This document shows, piece by piece, positions 17,724 to 27,118 of a stretch of DNA of 64,000 bases. The position numbers and the translations under genes were made by a program. Every line of letters starts with the position of its first letter. Position 1 is the stretch's first letter. Source of the DNA: Pseudomonadota bacterium (GTDB taxonomy: Bacteria; Pseudomonadota; Gammaproteobacteria; Steroidobacterales; Steroidobacteraceae). The notes beneath the pieces are model-generated. The model was not told where the DNA came from, searched no databases, and worked only from the letters and a program-made list of their open reading frames with translations. The DNA lies in contig JAEWLQ010000085.1 in NCBI GenBank assembly GCA_023457495.1, positions 1-64,000 of the forward strand, given 5' to 3'.

Positions 17724-18671
17724 TTACGACGCCTGGCTCACGACGTGCGCGCCGGTCGAGGAGATGGGCACGATCCAGTGATCCGCCTCCATGCCCGCCG
17801 CCTTGAACGCCGCGACCATCGCGTCGCGAACCCGCGGCGCATCGGCGTCGAGCGACCACGCGAACATGGATGGGCCCGCGCCGGAGATCGTGCAACCGAG
17901 CGCACCCTGCGCCATCGCGCCCGCGCGCACGGCGTCGAAGCCCGGAATGAGCTGCGAGCGTTGCTTCTCGATGACCACGTCCTCGAACGAGGCGCGGATC
18001 ACGTCGAGATCGTTCGAATAGCAGCCGGAGATGAAGCCCGCGAGGTTCGCGGTCTGCCAGATGAAATCCGACATCGGCACGTCCCGCTTGAGGATGCCGC
18101 GCGCCTGCTTCGTCGAGAGGAACAGGTGCGGATGCACGAGGATCGCGCGGATGCCGTTCGGCACGGGTATCTGCTTCACGCGCGGATTGTCGATGCCGAC
18201 CGTGAGCACGAGTCCGCCGAACAGGCTCGGGCTGATGTTGTCGACGTGCAGCGAACCCGAGGACACCGCCTCGCCCTGCATCGCGAACTTGAGTAGTTCG
18301 ATCTTGCTGAGCGGTTTGTCCAGCAGCGCGTTGGCCGCGACGACGGCCGCCACGGCCGAGGCCGCCGAACCACCGAGACCGGAGCCGAGCGGAATGCCCT
18401 TGTGGATCGACGCGGCGAAGCCGAAGCCCGGGTTCAAGCCCTGCTGCATGGCGAGCAGCGCGCGCCCCGCGGTGTTCTTCTCCGGATCGCTGGGAATATT
18501 CGTGACGACGCCGGTGGCGCCGGACATCACGACGCCCGGCTTCTCCGTGCGCTTAACCGTGACCGAATCGCCGAGCACGTCCACCGAGAAGCCCAGGATG
18601 TCGAACCCGATCGCGACGTTCGCGGCGGAAGCCGGCGCGAATGCGGTTGCTTGTTTCACAGTCACAGTCAC
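17724..18671 (-). CDS. thrB: Homoserine kinase
   Basis: GHMP-superfamily kinase making O-phosphohomoserine from homoserine and ATP. At 315 residues it is the standard GHMP type. The phosphate-binding loop is PLGSGLGGSAASAVAAV, and the C-terminal GCTISGAGPSMFAW is family-typical. The start overlaps the thrA stop by four bases, implying coupled translation that keeps pathway enzymes in proportion. Confidence 0.96.
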   Translation of the reverse strand: MTVTVKQATAFAPASAANVAIGFDILGFSVDVLGDSVTVKRTEKPGVVMSGATGVVTNIPSDPEKNTAGRALLAMQQGLNPGFGFAASIHKGIPLGSGLGGSAASAVAAVVAANALLDKPLSKIELLKFAMQGEAVSSGSLHVDNISPSLFGGLVLTVGIDNPRVKQIPVPNGIRAILVHPHLFLSTKQARGILKRDVPMSDFIWQTANLAGFISGCYSNDLDVIRASFEDVVIEKQRSQLIPGFDAVRAGAMAQGALGCTISGAGPSMFAWSLDADAPRVRDAMVAAFKAAGMEADHWIVPISSTGAHVVSQAS

Positions 18672-21157
18672 AGGTGCGCTCCAAGATACGAGCAGACCCG
18701 CAGCAGGTCGGCGAAGACGCCCGCGGCCGTGACGGCCGGACCCGCGCCCGGGCCCTGCACGATGAGCGGGTTCGTGTTGTAACGCGCCGTCGCGTAACGC
18801 ACGACGTTGTCCGTGAGCGCGATGTTCGCGAAGGCGTGTGAGCGGTCGAGCTCACGCACGCCCACCGAGGCCTTGCCGTCGGCGGTCAGCCGGCCCATGT
18901 AGCGCAGCACCTTGCCGCGCGCGGCCGCGTCGTCGAAGCGTTTCTTCATCTCGCCGTCGTACTTGGCGAGGCCATTCATGAAGTCGTCGATCGAGCCCTT
19001 TTCCAGGCCCGCCGGAATGAGGCTCTCGACTTCGACGTCCTTCATCTCGAGCTTCAGGCCCATCTCGCGGCCGAGGATGATGACCTTGCGCACGAAGTCC
19101 GTGCCCGAGAGATCGTCGCGCGGATCCGGCTCGGTATAACCCTTGGCCTTGGCGTCCTTGACGATCTCGGAGAACGGCGTCTTGCCGTCGTAGACGTTGA
19201 ATAGATAGGCGAGCGTGCCGGAGAAGATTCCCTCGACGCTCGAGATCTTGTCGCCGGTCTCACGCAGGTCACGCAGCGTCGAGATCACGGGCAGGCCCGC
19301 GCCCACGGTCGCTTCGTACAGATAGGACGAGCTGCCGAGGCGGCGCGCTTCTTTCAGCGAGTCGTAATACGCGAGCGGTCCGCTGTTCGCCTTCTTGTTG
19401 GGCGTCACCACGTGGATGCCGGCCTTGAGCCAGTCCGCGTAGTGCTTCGCCACGGCTTCGTCCGCGGTGCAATCGAGGATCACGGTATGCGGCAGGTGAT
19501 CGACGTGCAGGTGCTCGGTGAACTTCGCGATGTCGGCCGGCGTCTTGCTGGCGTCGAGCGCGGCTTTCCAGCCATCGATTGCGATGCCCTGCTCCGACAA
19601 CAGCATTTTCCGGCTGGTCATGATGCCGCGCACGCGCAGGTCGAGTTTGAAGTCGCGCAGCAGGCGCTCGCGCTCCGCTTCGATCTGCTCGAGCAGCACG
19701 CGACCCACCGCGCCCGGGCCGACTAGGCCGATCGAAATCGTGTGCGGCGACAGATAGAAGCCCGAGTGCACCGCGCGCAGCGCGCGCGTCGCGTCTTTCT
19801 GATCGACGACAACGGAGATGTTGCGCTCCGAGGCGCCCTGCGCGATGGCGTGCACGTTGACGCTCGCGGAACCGAGCGCGTTGAACACCTGGCCCGAGAC
19901 ACCGGGCAGGCCGGCCATGCCGTCGCCCACCACGGCGAGGATCGCGAGGTCGCGATCGACCGCGATGCTCTGGATCTGGCCTTCCTTGGTCTCGCGATCG
20001 AACGCGGCCGCGACCACGCGCGCCGCGCGCTCGGCCTCCACGCCCGGGATCGCGCAGCAGATGGAATGCTCCGAACTACCCTGCGAGATGAGGATGACCG
20101 AGATGCCCTCCTCGCGCAGCGCGCCGAACAGCCGATGCGCGGTGCCGGGCACGCCGATCATGCCGGCGCCCTCGACGTTCACCATCGCGATGTTGTCGAT
20201 CGAGGTGATGCCCTTCACGGGCAGCGAGGAATTCGGCTTCGCGCAGATGAGCGAGCCCTGCTTCTGCGGCGCGAAGGTGTTGCGGATCCAGATCGGGATG
20301 CCGCGGCCCACGGCCGGGGCCATGGTCTGCGGATGGATGACCTTCGCGCCGAAATACGCGAGCTCCATGGCCTCGTTGTACGACAGCGAGTCGATGACCT
20401 TCGCGTCCGGCACGCGGCGCGGATCCGCCGACAGCACGCCGTCGACATCCGTCCAGATGTGGATCTCGCTGGCGTCGAGCAGCGAACCGAAGATGGAACC
20501 GGAGAAGTCCGAGCCGTTGCGGCCCAGCGTCGTCTGCACGCCGTTGCGGCGCGAGGCGATGAAGCCGGTGATGATGAGCGTGCCCTTGAAGTCCGGACCG
20601 ACCAACGCGTTGAGCTTCGCGCGCGATTCGTCCCACAGGACGGCAGGGCCGAGCGGGCCCCACTCGACCACCACGGCCTGGCGCGCATCGATCCAGCGCA
20701 CGGCGCCCGCACGCTTGGCGCGCGAGTCGAAGAAATCGCGGAACAACTTGGTCGACCAGATCTCGCCGTAACCGGCGATCAGGTCGCGCACATTGCTGGC
20801 CGCCGAGCGCGTCAGCTTGACGGTGTGCAGGATGCCTTCGATGTCGTGCCGGTCGCGATCGAACGCGGCCATGTACAGCTGGCGCGCCTCGGGCTTCAGC
20901 AGCGCTTCGGCGATCGTGTTGTGGCGCGCGCGCAGGGCATCGAGCTCGCCGCGATACGCGTCATCCTGGGCCTCGGCCCGGGCCACGAGATTGAGCAGCG
21001 CGTCCGTGACGCCGCGACAGGCGGAGAGCACCACGCCCAGGCGACCCGCGGGCAGCGTTTCGAGGATGTTGGCGACGCGCTTGAAGCATTCGGCGTCCGC
21101 GACCGAGGAACCGCCGAATTTGTGTACGACCCAGGCGGCAGGGTCAGGAGCTGGCAT
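18668..21157 (-). CDS. thrA: Bifunctional aspartate kinase / homoserine dehydrogenase
   Basis: An 829-residue fusion catalysing the first and third steps from aspartate towards threonine and methionine. The N-terminus is aspartokinase (VVHKFGGSSVADAECFKRVANIL; later WTDVDGVLSADPRRV). The middle holds two ACT-type regulatory segments (NIAMVNVEGAGMIGVPG, LAILAVVGDGMAGLPGVSG). The C-terminus is homoserine dehydrogenase (IGLVGPGAVGRVLLEQ, LSGTDFVRKVIILGREMG). The same length class as E. coli ThrA/MetL. The ATG at 21157 starts exactly at homology; the open frame upstream is only an antisense shadow of the XdhC gene. No Thr/Ile-rich leader peptide is evident. Confidence 0.95.
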   Translation of the reverse strand: MPAPDPAAWVVHKFGGSSVADAECFKRVANILETLPAGRLGVVLSACRGVTDALLNLVARAEAQDDAYRGELDALRARHNTIAEALLKPEARQLYMAAFDRDRHDIEGILHTVKLTRSAASNVRDLIAGYGEIWSTKLFRDFFDSRAKRAGAVRWIDARQAVVVEWGPLGPAVLWDESRAKLNALVGPDFKGTLIITGFIASRRNGVQTTLGRNGSDFSGSIFGSLLDASEIHIWTDVDGVLSADPRRVPDAKVIDSLSYNEAMELAYFGAKVIHPQTMAPAVGRGIPIWIRNTFAPQKQGSLICAKPNSSLPVKGITSIDNIAMVNVEGAGMIGVPGTAHRLFGALREEGISVILISQGSSEHSICCAIPGVEAERAARVVAAAFDRETKEGQIQSIAVDRDLAILAVVGDGMAGLPGVSGQVFNALGSASVNVHAIAQGASERNISVVVDQKDATRALRAVHSGFYLSPHTISIGLVGPGAVGRVLLEQIEAERERLLRDFKLDLRVRGIMTSRKMLLSEQGIAIDGWKAALDASKTPADIAKFTEHLHVDHLPHTVILDCTADEAVAKHYADWLKAGIHVVTPNKKANSGPLAYYDSLKEARRLGSSSYLYEATVGAGLPVISTLRDLRETGDKISSVEGIFSGTLAYLFNVYDGKTPFSEIVKDAKAKGYTEPDPRDDLSGTDFVRKVIILGREMGLKLEMKDVEVESLIPAGLEKGSIDDFMNGLAKYDGEMKKRFDDAAARGKVLRYMGRLTADGKASVGVRELDRSHAFANIALTDNVVRYATARYNTNPLIVQGPGAGPAVTAAGVFADLLRVCSYLGAHL

Positions 21158-21175
21158 GAAGAATTGGGACCTGGA

Positions 21176-21213
21176 GGGTGCAAAAAAGCCCGGCAAATCT
21201 ACTAGTTGCACCC
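21176..21213. promoter_or_regulatory. Inverted repeat in the thrA 5' region
   Basis: GGGTGCAA (21176-21183) and TTGCACCC (21206-21213) form an 8-base inverted repeat just upstream of thrA. Read on the minus strand, the loop ends with GGGCTTTTTTGC. It could be a repressor site or a leader stem-loop controlling thrABC. Functional assignment is inference. Confidence 0.3.
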
Positions 21214-21262
21214 CTACGCGTGCAAGCACACAGGCCGCGGATTGCATATATTTGCGGCACCG

Positions 21263-22333
21263 ATGAGTCTCCACCGGCTTCTGCCCCTGTACGAGCGAGC
21301 GCGCCTCGCGAACGAGCCCCTCGTGCTCGCCACCGTCATCCGCACCGGGGGCTCGACCTATGCCAAGCCCGGCGCGCAGATGCTGATCGCCGCCAATGGC
21401 GAATACGCGGGTCTGCTGTCGGGCGGATGCCTGGAGGGCGATCTGCGCGAACATGCGCGCGAAGTCGCGCGCAGCGGCACGGCGCGCATCGTGAGTTACG
21501 ACCTGCGCAGCAGCACGGACCAGCTCTTCGGGCTCGGCGCCGGCTGCGAAGGCGCCATGGACGTGTTGTTGACCCGCGCGAGCGCGCCCGAGGGATGGCA
21601 GCCGCTGCCCTACCTCGCCCATGCCTGGCAGCGCGGCGATGCGTCGCGCCTCGCCTTCGTGGTCGCGAGCGGCGAGGCGGACATCGCCCTGGGGTTCAAC
21701 TTTCCGGCGGAGGGCGAGCCGACCGAAGCGGCGCGTACGGATGCGGGGCAGCGCGAGCTGTTCGATACGGCCATCTGCGTGAGCGGCACGGCGATGGCGC
21801 GTACGCCGCGACTCGACGTGGAAATCTTCGTGGCCACCTTCGCGCCACCTCCGCGTCTGCTGATGCTGGGCGGCGGTCCCGATGCGCGCCCCGTGGCCGA
21901 GCTCGCCGATTTTCTCGGTTGGCGGGTGACGGTGGTCGATCATCGCGCGGCTTATCTCGTGCCCACGCGTTTTCCCGCGTCGACGCGGCTGGTCGAGTCG
22001 GCCACCACCGAACTCGCCGGCGCGGTCAAGCTCGCCGACTACGCGGCGGCCATCGTCATGAGCCACCATCTGGATTCGGATCTGAACTACCTGCGCGTAC
22101 TCGCGCACAGCGCGGTGCCCTACGTGGGCCTGCTCGGCCCCGCCGCGCGCCGCGAAAAGCTGCTGCAGGACCTCGGCACCGATGCCGCACCCCTGCGCGA
22201 ACGTCTGCGCGCCCCGGTCGGCCTCGACATCGGCGGCCGGTCGCCCGAAGCCATCGCCCTGTCCATCGTCGGCGAGGTACACGCCTTCCTGAACGGCCGC
22301 GCCGGCCGCCCCTTCACCGAGACCGCCCGATGA
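21263..22333 (+). CDS. XdhC/CoxI family protein (molybdenum-enzyme maturation factor)
   Basis: A 356-residue protein. The N-terminal XdhC_CoxI segment has ATVIRTGGSTYAKPGAQMLIAANGEYAGLLSGGCLEGDL. The C-terminal Rossmann-like domain has LLMLGGGPDARPVAELADFLGW and AIVMSHHLDSDLNYL...YVGLLGP. Family members bind and protect sulfurated molybdenum cofactor for xanthine dehydrogenase-type enzymes. No such enzyme is in the window, but a MocA-like cytidylyltransferase lies at 25709. The ATG at 21263 begins the conserved part. Confidence 0.9.
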   Translation: MSLHRLLPLYERARLANEPLVLATVIRTGGSTYAKPGAQMLIAANGEYAGLLSGGCLEGDLREHAREVARSGTARIVSYDLRSSTDQLFGLGAGCEGAMDVLLTRASAPEGWQPLPYLAHAWQRGDASRLAFVVASGEADIALGFNFPAEGEPTEAARTDAGQRELFDTAICVSGTAMARTPRLDVEIFVATFAPPPRLLMLGGGPDARPVAELADFLGWRVTVVDHRAAYLVPTRFPASTRLVESATTELAGAVKLADYAAAIVMSHHLDSDLNYLRVLAHSAVPYVGLLGPAARREKLLQDLGTDAAPLRERLRAPVGLDIGGRSPEAIALSIVGEVHAFLNGRAGRPFTETAR

Positions 22334-22373
22334 CGATGATCGGTGCCTGGCACGGAAAATCCGGGATGAACGG

Positions 22374-23186
22374 GTGATCGAGGAACTGCTGCCGCTCGTC
22401 GTGGTGCTGGCGGTGTCAGGGCTGCTCGCCGGATTCGTGGCGGGGCTGCTCGGCGTGGGCGGCGGCATCGTCACGGTTCCGGTGCTCGAGTACGCGCTGC
22501 GCTTCGCGGACGTGCCGGCGGACTATCGCATGCACGTCGCGGTCGCGACCTCGCTCGCGGCCATCATCCCGACGTCGATCAGCTCGGCGCGCACGCATCA
22601 TGCGCACGGCGCGGTCGATTGGCAGCTCGCCCGCAGCTGGGGCGCGCCCATCGTGATCGGCGCGATCGTCGGCAGCCTGTTCGCGTCCTACGCGCCGCAG
22701 TACATGCTGGCCGGCGTATTCGGCAGCGTCGCATTGCTGATCGCCGCGAAGATGCTGCTGCCGTTCGACGACCTGCGAATATCGCGCGAGGTGCCGCGGC
22801 GCGCCGGCGGCGCCGCGCTGGCCACGCTCATCGGCGGTCTGTCGGCCATGATGGGCATCGGCGGCGGCACGCTCACCGTGCCCACGCTCAATCTGTGCGG
22901 TTACCCGATCCACCGCGCGGTCGGCACGGCGGCGTTCTTCGGGATCTTCATCAGCATTCCCGGGACCGCCGCCTATCTACTGGCGCGGCCGCCGGCGGAG
23001 CTGCCCTGGGCAACGGTCGGCTTCGTGAGCCTCATCGGCCTCGCGATCATCGCGCCCGGTTCGATGCTGACCGCGAAACTCGGCGCGCGCGCCGCGCACC
23101 GGCTGAGTCGGCGCCGGCTTTCTCAGGGGTTCGGCTGCTTCCTGCTCGTGGTCGGTGCGCGAATGGTTTACCGCGCGTTCGCCTGA
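22374..23186 (+). CDS. TauE/SafE (TSUP) family sulfite/anion exporter
   Basis: A 270-residue inner-membrane protein with about eight helices in two repeats. Each repeat carries the TSUP glycine motif: LLAGFVAGLLGVGGGIVTVP near residue 20 and GLSAMMGIGGGTLTVP near 160. Family members export sulfite, sulfoacetate or similar organosulfur anions; the substrate is not predictable. It uses a GTG start, and its 3' end overlaps the opposing M48 protease gene by 19 bases. Confidence 0.92.
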   Translation: MIEELLPLVVVLAVSGLLAGFVAGLLGVGGGIVTVPVLEYALRFADVPADYRMHVAVATSLAAIIPTSISSARTHHAHGAVDWQLARSWGAPIVIGAIVGSLFASYAPQYMLAGVFGSVALLIAAKMLLPFDDLRISREVPRRAGGAALATLIGGLSAMMGIGGGTLTVPTLNLCGYPIHRAVGTAAFFGIFISIPGTAAYLLARPPAELPWATVGFVSLIGLAIIAPGSMLTAKLGARAAHRLSRRRLSQGFGCFLLVVGARMVYRAFA

Positions 23187-25294
23187 GGCGCGGGCGTAAC
23201 GACGGATCCTTCGTAGACCACGTCCTCCGGCAGTACCGGCACCGGGCAATCGACCAGCAGGCAGGTGGCGCGCAGCAGGTCCACCTGCGGCACGGTCAGG
23301 CGTCCGCCCACCGAGATCACGCGCACCATGCCTTCCGAGAAGGCCACCTTGCCCGTGGGCTGAACCTGCGCGATGCCGGCGATCGCGGCATCGAGCCTCG
23401 CCGGCGCGACGAGCGCTTCCGGGTACGCCGCCCATTTCGGCGGCGGCAACAATCCCATGAGTCCCGCGCGATATGCATTCTGTCCCTGGTTGCCGGCGGG
23501 GAACCGGCAGCGCGCCAATGCCGCATACAACTCGCAGACGGCCGGCGCGCGGTCTAGCAGCGGCACGGGAGGCGGCGATTCGGCCGCTATCGCGAGACGC
23601 CGCTCGAGCAGCCGCGTCACCGCGTAACGCAGCAGGTCGCCCGTGGCGACCGTGGGCGCGAACGCACGCGCGACCGCGCGCAGCCGTTTGCGCTGCGCCC
23701 GATCCAGGCCGTCGAGCAGCGGCAGCAGGTCAATGAGCAGCGGCAGCTTCGCGGCCGGCGCCAGTTCCGCGACGCGCACGATCTGCGCCTGGGTTTCCTT
23801 GAGTAGTTCGACACCCAGCACCGGCGCGAGCTTCGTGAGTTGTGCGCGCCACTTCGCCGGCTCCGATGAGAGCATCGTCGCGACGTACACGCCCTGCACG
23901 GCATCGAGGGACTCTTCGATCTGCGCCAGGCACGAAACGATCGCGGCCTGCTGCTCCTCGCTCAATCGATCGCGCAGGACGTCCGGCGGCAGCGTCCGTC
24001 CACCGAGTTTGCGCACACCGGCGAACGTGTCGGCCAATGAAAGACCGGCGACCTGCGCGGTATCGACACCGCTGGCGCTCCTCGCCGGCGCGGCGGCAGG
24101 AACTGGCGCGGAAGATTCGGCCGGGGCTGAAGATGCGACCGGCTCGGCGGCGGCCATGGCCATGACACCCGCGACGACCGGGGCCTTCCCCGCCGTACCT
24201 TTGTTGAACGTCGCGGCAGGCTGCGGTGGCGGCTCACCCGCCGCGGCCGCCTCTTCGGCGAGCTGTTTGGCGACGAGGCGCCGGCGTTCCTCGCTCACCA
24301 GCGACTTGAAGCGGCTCGGCGTCACACGCGAATCGAGCGCGCGCACGCGTTGTTCCAGCGAAGGATGCGTCGCGAACAGCGAGCCACCGAACTTCGAGGC
24401 CCAGGCCGGTTCGCTGCTCGCAATGAACATGTGCGCCACACCCGCGGCGCCTTCGTGTTCGAGCCGCGTGCCCGCGTGGTTCGCCGCCATCGCGATGAAC
24501 GCGCCCTGCAGCGCGCCGGGATTGCGCGTGAACTGCACGGCCGAGGCATCCGCGAGATGTTCGCGGCGACGCGAGACGGCGGCCTGCAACAGGCGGCCGG
24601 CGACCATGCCGACGCTGCCCGCGATGAATATGCCGAGGGCGATGAGCTTGAGTTTGGCCGCGTCCTTGCCGCGGCTGCGGCCGTTCAGCATGCGCAGCGC
24701 GATTTCCGTGACGACCCACAGACCGAAGATCCACGCGGCGAGTCGCATGTTCAGCTTCATGTCGCCATTGAGGATGTGGCTGAACTCGTGACCGATGACG
24801 GCCTGCAGTTGGTCGCGATCGAATGCATTGAGCGCGCCCTGCGTGACGGCGACCGCCGCCTCGTCCGGCGAGTGGCCCGCGGCGAAGGCGTTGATGGCCT
24901 CCTCGTCCGGCAGCACGAAGACCTGCGGTTTGCGGATGCGCGCCGCAATCGCCATTTCCTCGACGACGTTGAGCAGGCGCTTGCGCGCCAGGTCGCCGTC
25001 CTGCGCCGTCACGGGCACACCGCCGAGCGCGCGCGCGACCTCCGCGCCGCCGGCACGCAGCTGCGAGGCCTTGTAGAGCGAGGCGCCCAGGATGACCAGG
25101 CCGACTCCGCCCGAGATCCAGATCACGAGCGCCGGGTGCTCCGCGAGCTCGCGCGGATGCACGCCGAGGCCCACGACCACGACGAGATTGATGACCAGGA
25201 TCACGAACAGGACGGCTGCAATGAAGCCGCCCACCAGGATGCGGGTGTACTTGCGTTGGGTGTCCTGCCGCTCGAAGAACTGGGTACCGCTCAC
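23168..25294 (-). CDS. M48 family membrane metalloprotease (HtpX-like) with long C-terminal extension
   Basis: A 708-residue integral membrane protease. Two N-terminal helices (ILVGGFIAAVLFVILVINLVVVV; LVIWISGGVGLVILGASL) precede the zinc site VIGHEFSHILNGD (HExxH), two more helices, and the third-ligand region RRREHLADASAVQF (Glu). Family length is about 300 residues. Here about 350 extra residues follow, Ala/Pro-rich and then helical, as seen in some proteobacterial M48 proteins of unknown role. The GTG at 25294 is chosen because the conserved FERQDTQRKYTR leader follows it; the upstream frame has no family similarity. Confidence 0.85.
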   Translation of the reverse strand: MSGTQFFERQDTQRKYTRILVGGFIAAVLFVILVINLVVVVGLGVHPRELAEHPALVIWISGGVGLVILGASLYKASQLRAGGAEVARALGGVPVTAQDGDLARKRLLNVVEEMAIAARIRKPQVFVLPDEEAINAFAAGHSPDEAAVAVTQGALNAFDRDQLQAVIGHEFSHILNGDMKLNMRLAAWIFGLWVVTEIALRMLNGRSRGKDAAKLKLIALGIFIAGSVGMVAGRLLQAAVSRRREHLADASAVQFTRNPGALQGAFIAMAANHAGTRLEHEGAAGVAHMFIASSEPAWASKFGGSLFATHPSLEQRVRALDSRVTPSRFKSLVSEERRRLVAKQLAEEAAAAGEPPPQPAATFNKGTAGKAPVVAGVMAMAAAEPVASSAPAESSAPVPAAAPARSASGVDTAQVAGLSLADTFAGVRKLGGRTLPPDVLRDRLSEEQQAAIVSCLAQIEESLDAVQGVYVATMLSSEPAKWRAQLTKLAPVLGVELLKETQAQIVRVAELAPAAKLPLLIDLLPLLDGLDRAQRKRLRAVARAFAPTVATGDLLRYAVTRLLERRLAIAAESPPPVPLLDRAPAVCELYAALARCRFPAGNQGQNAYRAGLMGLLPPPKWAAYPEALVAPARLDAAIAGIAQVQPTGKVAFSEGMVRVISVGGRLTVPQVDLLRATCLLVDCPVPVLPEDVVYEGSVVTPAPQANAR

Positions 25295-25477
25295 GATCTC
25301 GCTAACCCTTTGAAAAGGCGTGAACTGAACAGAACACAAACTAACCGCAAATGCCGCGGGCGGACGTGCGCTGGCGCACGGGGGACGGCAAAAAAGTTGC
25401 TCCAAGTGCGACCGGATTAACGTTCGCCCGGCCACGGTCGCGGGCGGGCGACGGCAACGGGGGTAATATGCCCTCCC

Positions 25478-25702
25478 ATGAACCTCGAACCGCAGAAAGC
25501 CGGGTCCGAAATCCGCACCCTCGGTGGCACCACGCGCCTGTTCGTGAGCCTCACGATCATCGTGCTGGCGGTGGTGGCGATACTCGCGGTGCTCGATGTG
25601 ATCCCCCGCGCGGCGTTCACTGAAGTTGCGGCCAAGACGGGCGTCATCGTCGGCATCTGCGCCGTCGCGACGGCCGCCATAACCTTTCTCACCCGACGTT
25701 AG
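25478..25702 (+). CDS. Small two-helix membrane protein
   Basis: A 74-residue protein with two hydrophobic segments (LFVSLTIIVLAVVAILAVLDVI and TGVIVGICAVATAAITFLT) and a basic C-terminus. No family is recognised. It lies six bases upstream of the MocA-like gene and may be co-transcribed with it. Confidence 0.65.
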   Translation: MNLEPQKAGSEIRTLGGTTRLFVSLTIIVLAVVAILAVLDVIPRAAFTEVAAKTGVIVGICAVATAAITFLTRR

Positions 25703-25708
25703 GTTGCC

Positions 25709-26347
25709 ATGACCGAATCCCCGTCAGCGGAGGCCAGCCACGTCCATGTGGTGGTTCTCGCGGCGGGCGCTTCGACGCGTTTCGGTTCGACCAAGCAACT
25801 CGTCCGCGTCAATGGCCGGCCGCTCATGCACACCGTGGTGAGCCGCGCGGTGGAGCTCGCGGGTCATTCCGTCACGGTCGTGCTGGGCGCGCACGCGGGC
25901 GAACTCGCGCCGCTGCTCAAGCACACGCCGGCCACCGTGACGGTCAACCGCAACTGGGCCGAAGGGATCGCAAGTTCGATCCGTGAAGGCATCGCCCACA
26001 CTCCGCCCGCCTCCGACGCCGTGTTGTTCGTGCTGGCGGACCAGGCCGCGGTCACGACCGAAGACCTGCGCCGGCTCGTCGGCGCCTGGAAGCGCAACCC
26101 GACCTCGATTGCCGTCGCACAATACGCCGGCAACGTCGGCGTCCCGGCCATCTTCCCGCGCTGGTGTTTCCGCGAGCTCAACGAGCTGCGCGGGGACCGT
26201 GGCGCGCAACCGCTGATGCAGCGCCATGTGGATCGCCTCGTGCGTCTGCCGATGCCGAGCGCCGAGCTCGACATCGACCGGCCGGAAGACCTGCTGGCGC
26301 TCGAGGCCAACACGCCCATCAAGCGACGCTCCCTCTCCGACTCCTGA
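25709..26347 (+). CDS. MocA-like molybdenum cofactor nucleotidyltransferase
   Basis: A 212-residue GT-A-fold NTP transferase. The N-terminal nucleotide loop is VVLAAGASTRFGSTKQLVRVNGRPL, and the catalytic segments NRNWAEGIASSIREGI and LADQAAVTTEDL are typical of MocA (CTP to molybdopterin) and related CoxI-associated transferases. Together with the XdhC gene 3.4 kb away it suggests a xanthine dehydrogenase-type molybdoenzyme elsewhere in the genome. Confidence 0.87.
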   Translation: MTESPSAEASHVHVVVLAAGASTRFGSTKQLVRVNGRPLMHTVVSRAVELAGHSVTVVLGAHAGELAPLLKHTPATVTVNRNWAEGIASSIREGIAHTPPASDAVLFVLADQAAVTTEDLRRLVGAWKRNPTSIAVAQYAGNVGVPAIFPRWCFRELNELRGDRGAQPLMQRHVDRLVRLPMPSAELDIDRPEDLLALEANTPIKRRSLSDS

Positions 26348-26359
26348 CCGCCGGTCCAA

Positions 26360-27115
26360 CTACCCTCCCAGCGCCAGCGCGAGCATCCGCGCGACTGGAT
26401 AAGCCAGCACCACCGCGCTGCAAGGCGCGAGGCACAGCAGCAGCGCGGCCCACAGCTTGAGCGGCGCGGCGCGCGCCACGTATTCGGCGCGTGCGAAACG
26501 CTGCGCCGCGCACTGCCGCGACTTGTCGCGCAACACCGGCGCGAAATCGACGCCGAGCTTCTGCGCCGCGCGCAGCGACTGCAGCAGCGAACGGACCGGC
26601 GCGAGTCCCACGCGTTGCTCTAGAGCGCGCAGGATCTCCAGCGGCTCGGCATCCACGCCCTGTTCGGCGATGGTCCGCAGCCAGGCTCGCCGCAAGGCCC
26701 CGTCGGGCGCGCGTTCGGCGCAGGCCACGAACGCGGTCGACAAACTACTGCCGCCTTCGAGCGCGAGCGCCAGCAGGTCGAGATGCAGCGGCAGGTCGTC
26801 GAGCATCTCCAGCTTCACCCGCCGCCGCGCTGACGCGAGGAACTGCGGGGCAACCGCGTATCCAATGACACCCGCCAGCAGCGCCGCCAGCAGTCCGAGG
26901 AAGCCCAGCGTCGTCGTCGTGGCCATCACCGGCACCGCAACGAGCGCGCCGCCAGATGCACGCGTCAGGTTCCAGTGAGTCGGCGCATCGAGCCGCGCGA
27001 GTTCGCCCGTGCGCAGCGCGTCGCGGATGTCGGCGACACCGCGAAACCCGAAGACGGCCAGCGCGGCGAGTCCGACGCCTGCCACCAGCAGCACGAATGC
27101 CGGCACCTCTCCCAC
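26360..27115 (-). CDS. Type II secretion F-domain protein, TadC-like
   Basis: A 251-residue membrane protein with N-terminal helices (FVLLVAGVGLAALAVFGF; TLGFLGLLAALLAGVIGYAV) and a T2SSF domain: DDLPLHLDLLALALEGGSSLSTAFVACAE ... GVDAEPLEILRALEQRVGLAPVRSLLQSLRAAQKLGVDFAPVLRDKS. The order and motifs match TadC of tight-adherence (Flp) pilus systems. It is the last gene of a three-gene minus-strand set, three bases after the TadB-like gene. No TadA ATPase, pilin, secretin or prepilin peptidase is nearby. Confidence 0.82.
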   Translation of the reverse strand: MGEVPAFVLLVAGVGLAALAVFGFRGVADIRDALRTGELARLDAPTHWNLTRASGGALVAVPVMATTTTLGFLGLLAALLAGVIGYAVAPQFLASARRRVKLEMLDDLPLHLDLLALALEGGSSLSTAFVACAERAPDGALRRAWLRTIAEQGVDAEPLEILRALEQRVGLAPVRSLLQSLRAAQKLGVDFAPVLRDKSRQCAAQRFARAEYVARAAPLKLWAALLLCLAPCSAVVLAYPVARMLALALGG

Positions 27116-27118
27116 GGC

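Noticed and set aside
16394..17806. A 470-codon plus-strand open frame opposite thrC
   Set aside because: Arg-rich antisense shadow with no domain; the opposite strand codes a complete threonine synthase.
19742..21205. A 487-codon plus-strand open frame opposite thrA
   Set aside because: It is an antisense shadow typical of GC-rich DNA: Arg/His/Ala-rich, no family motifs, and fully covered by well-conserved thrA.
21158..22474. Extension of thrA upstream to 22474
   Set aside because: The added 439 residues are antisense to the XdhC gene and unlike any aspartokinase; homology begins at 21157.
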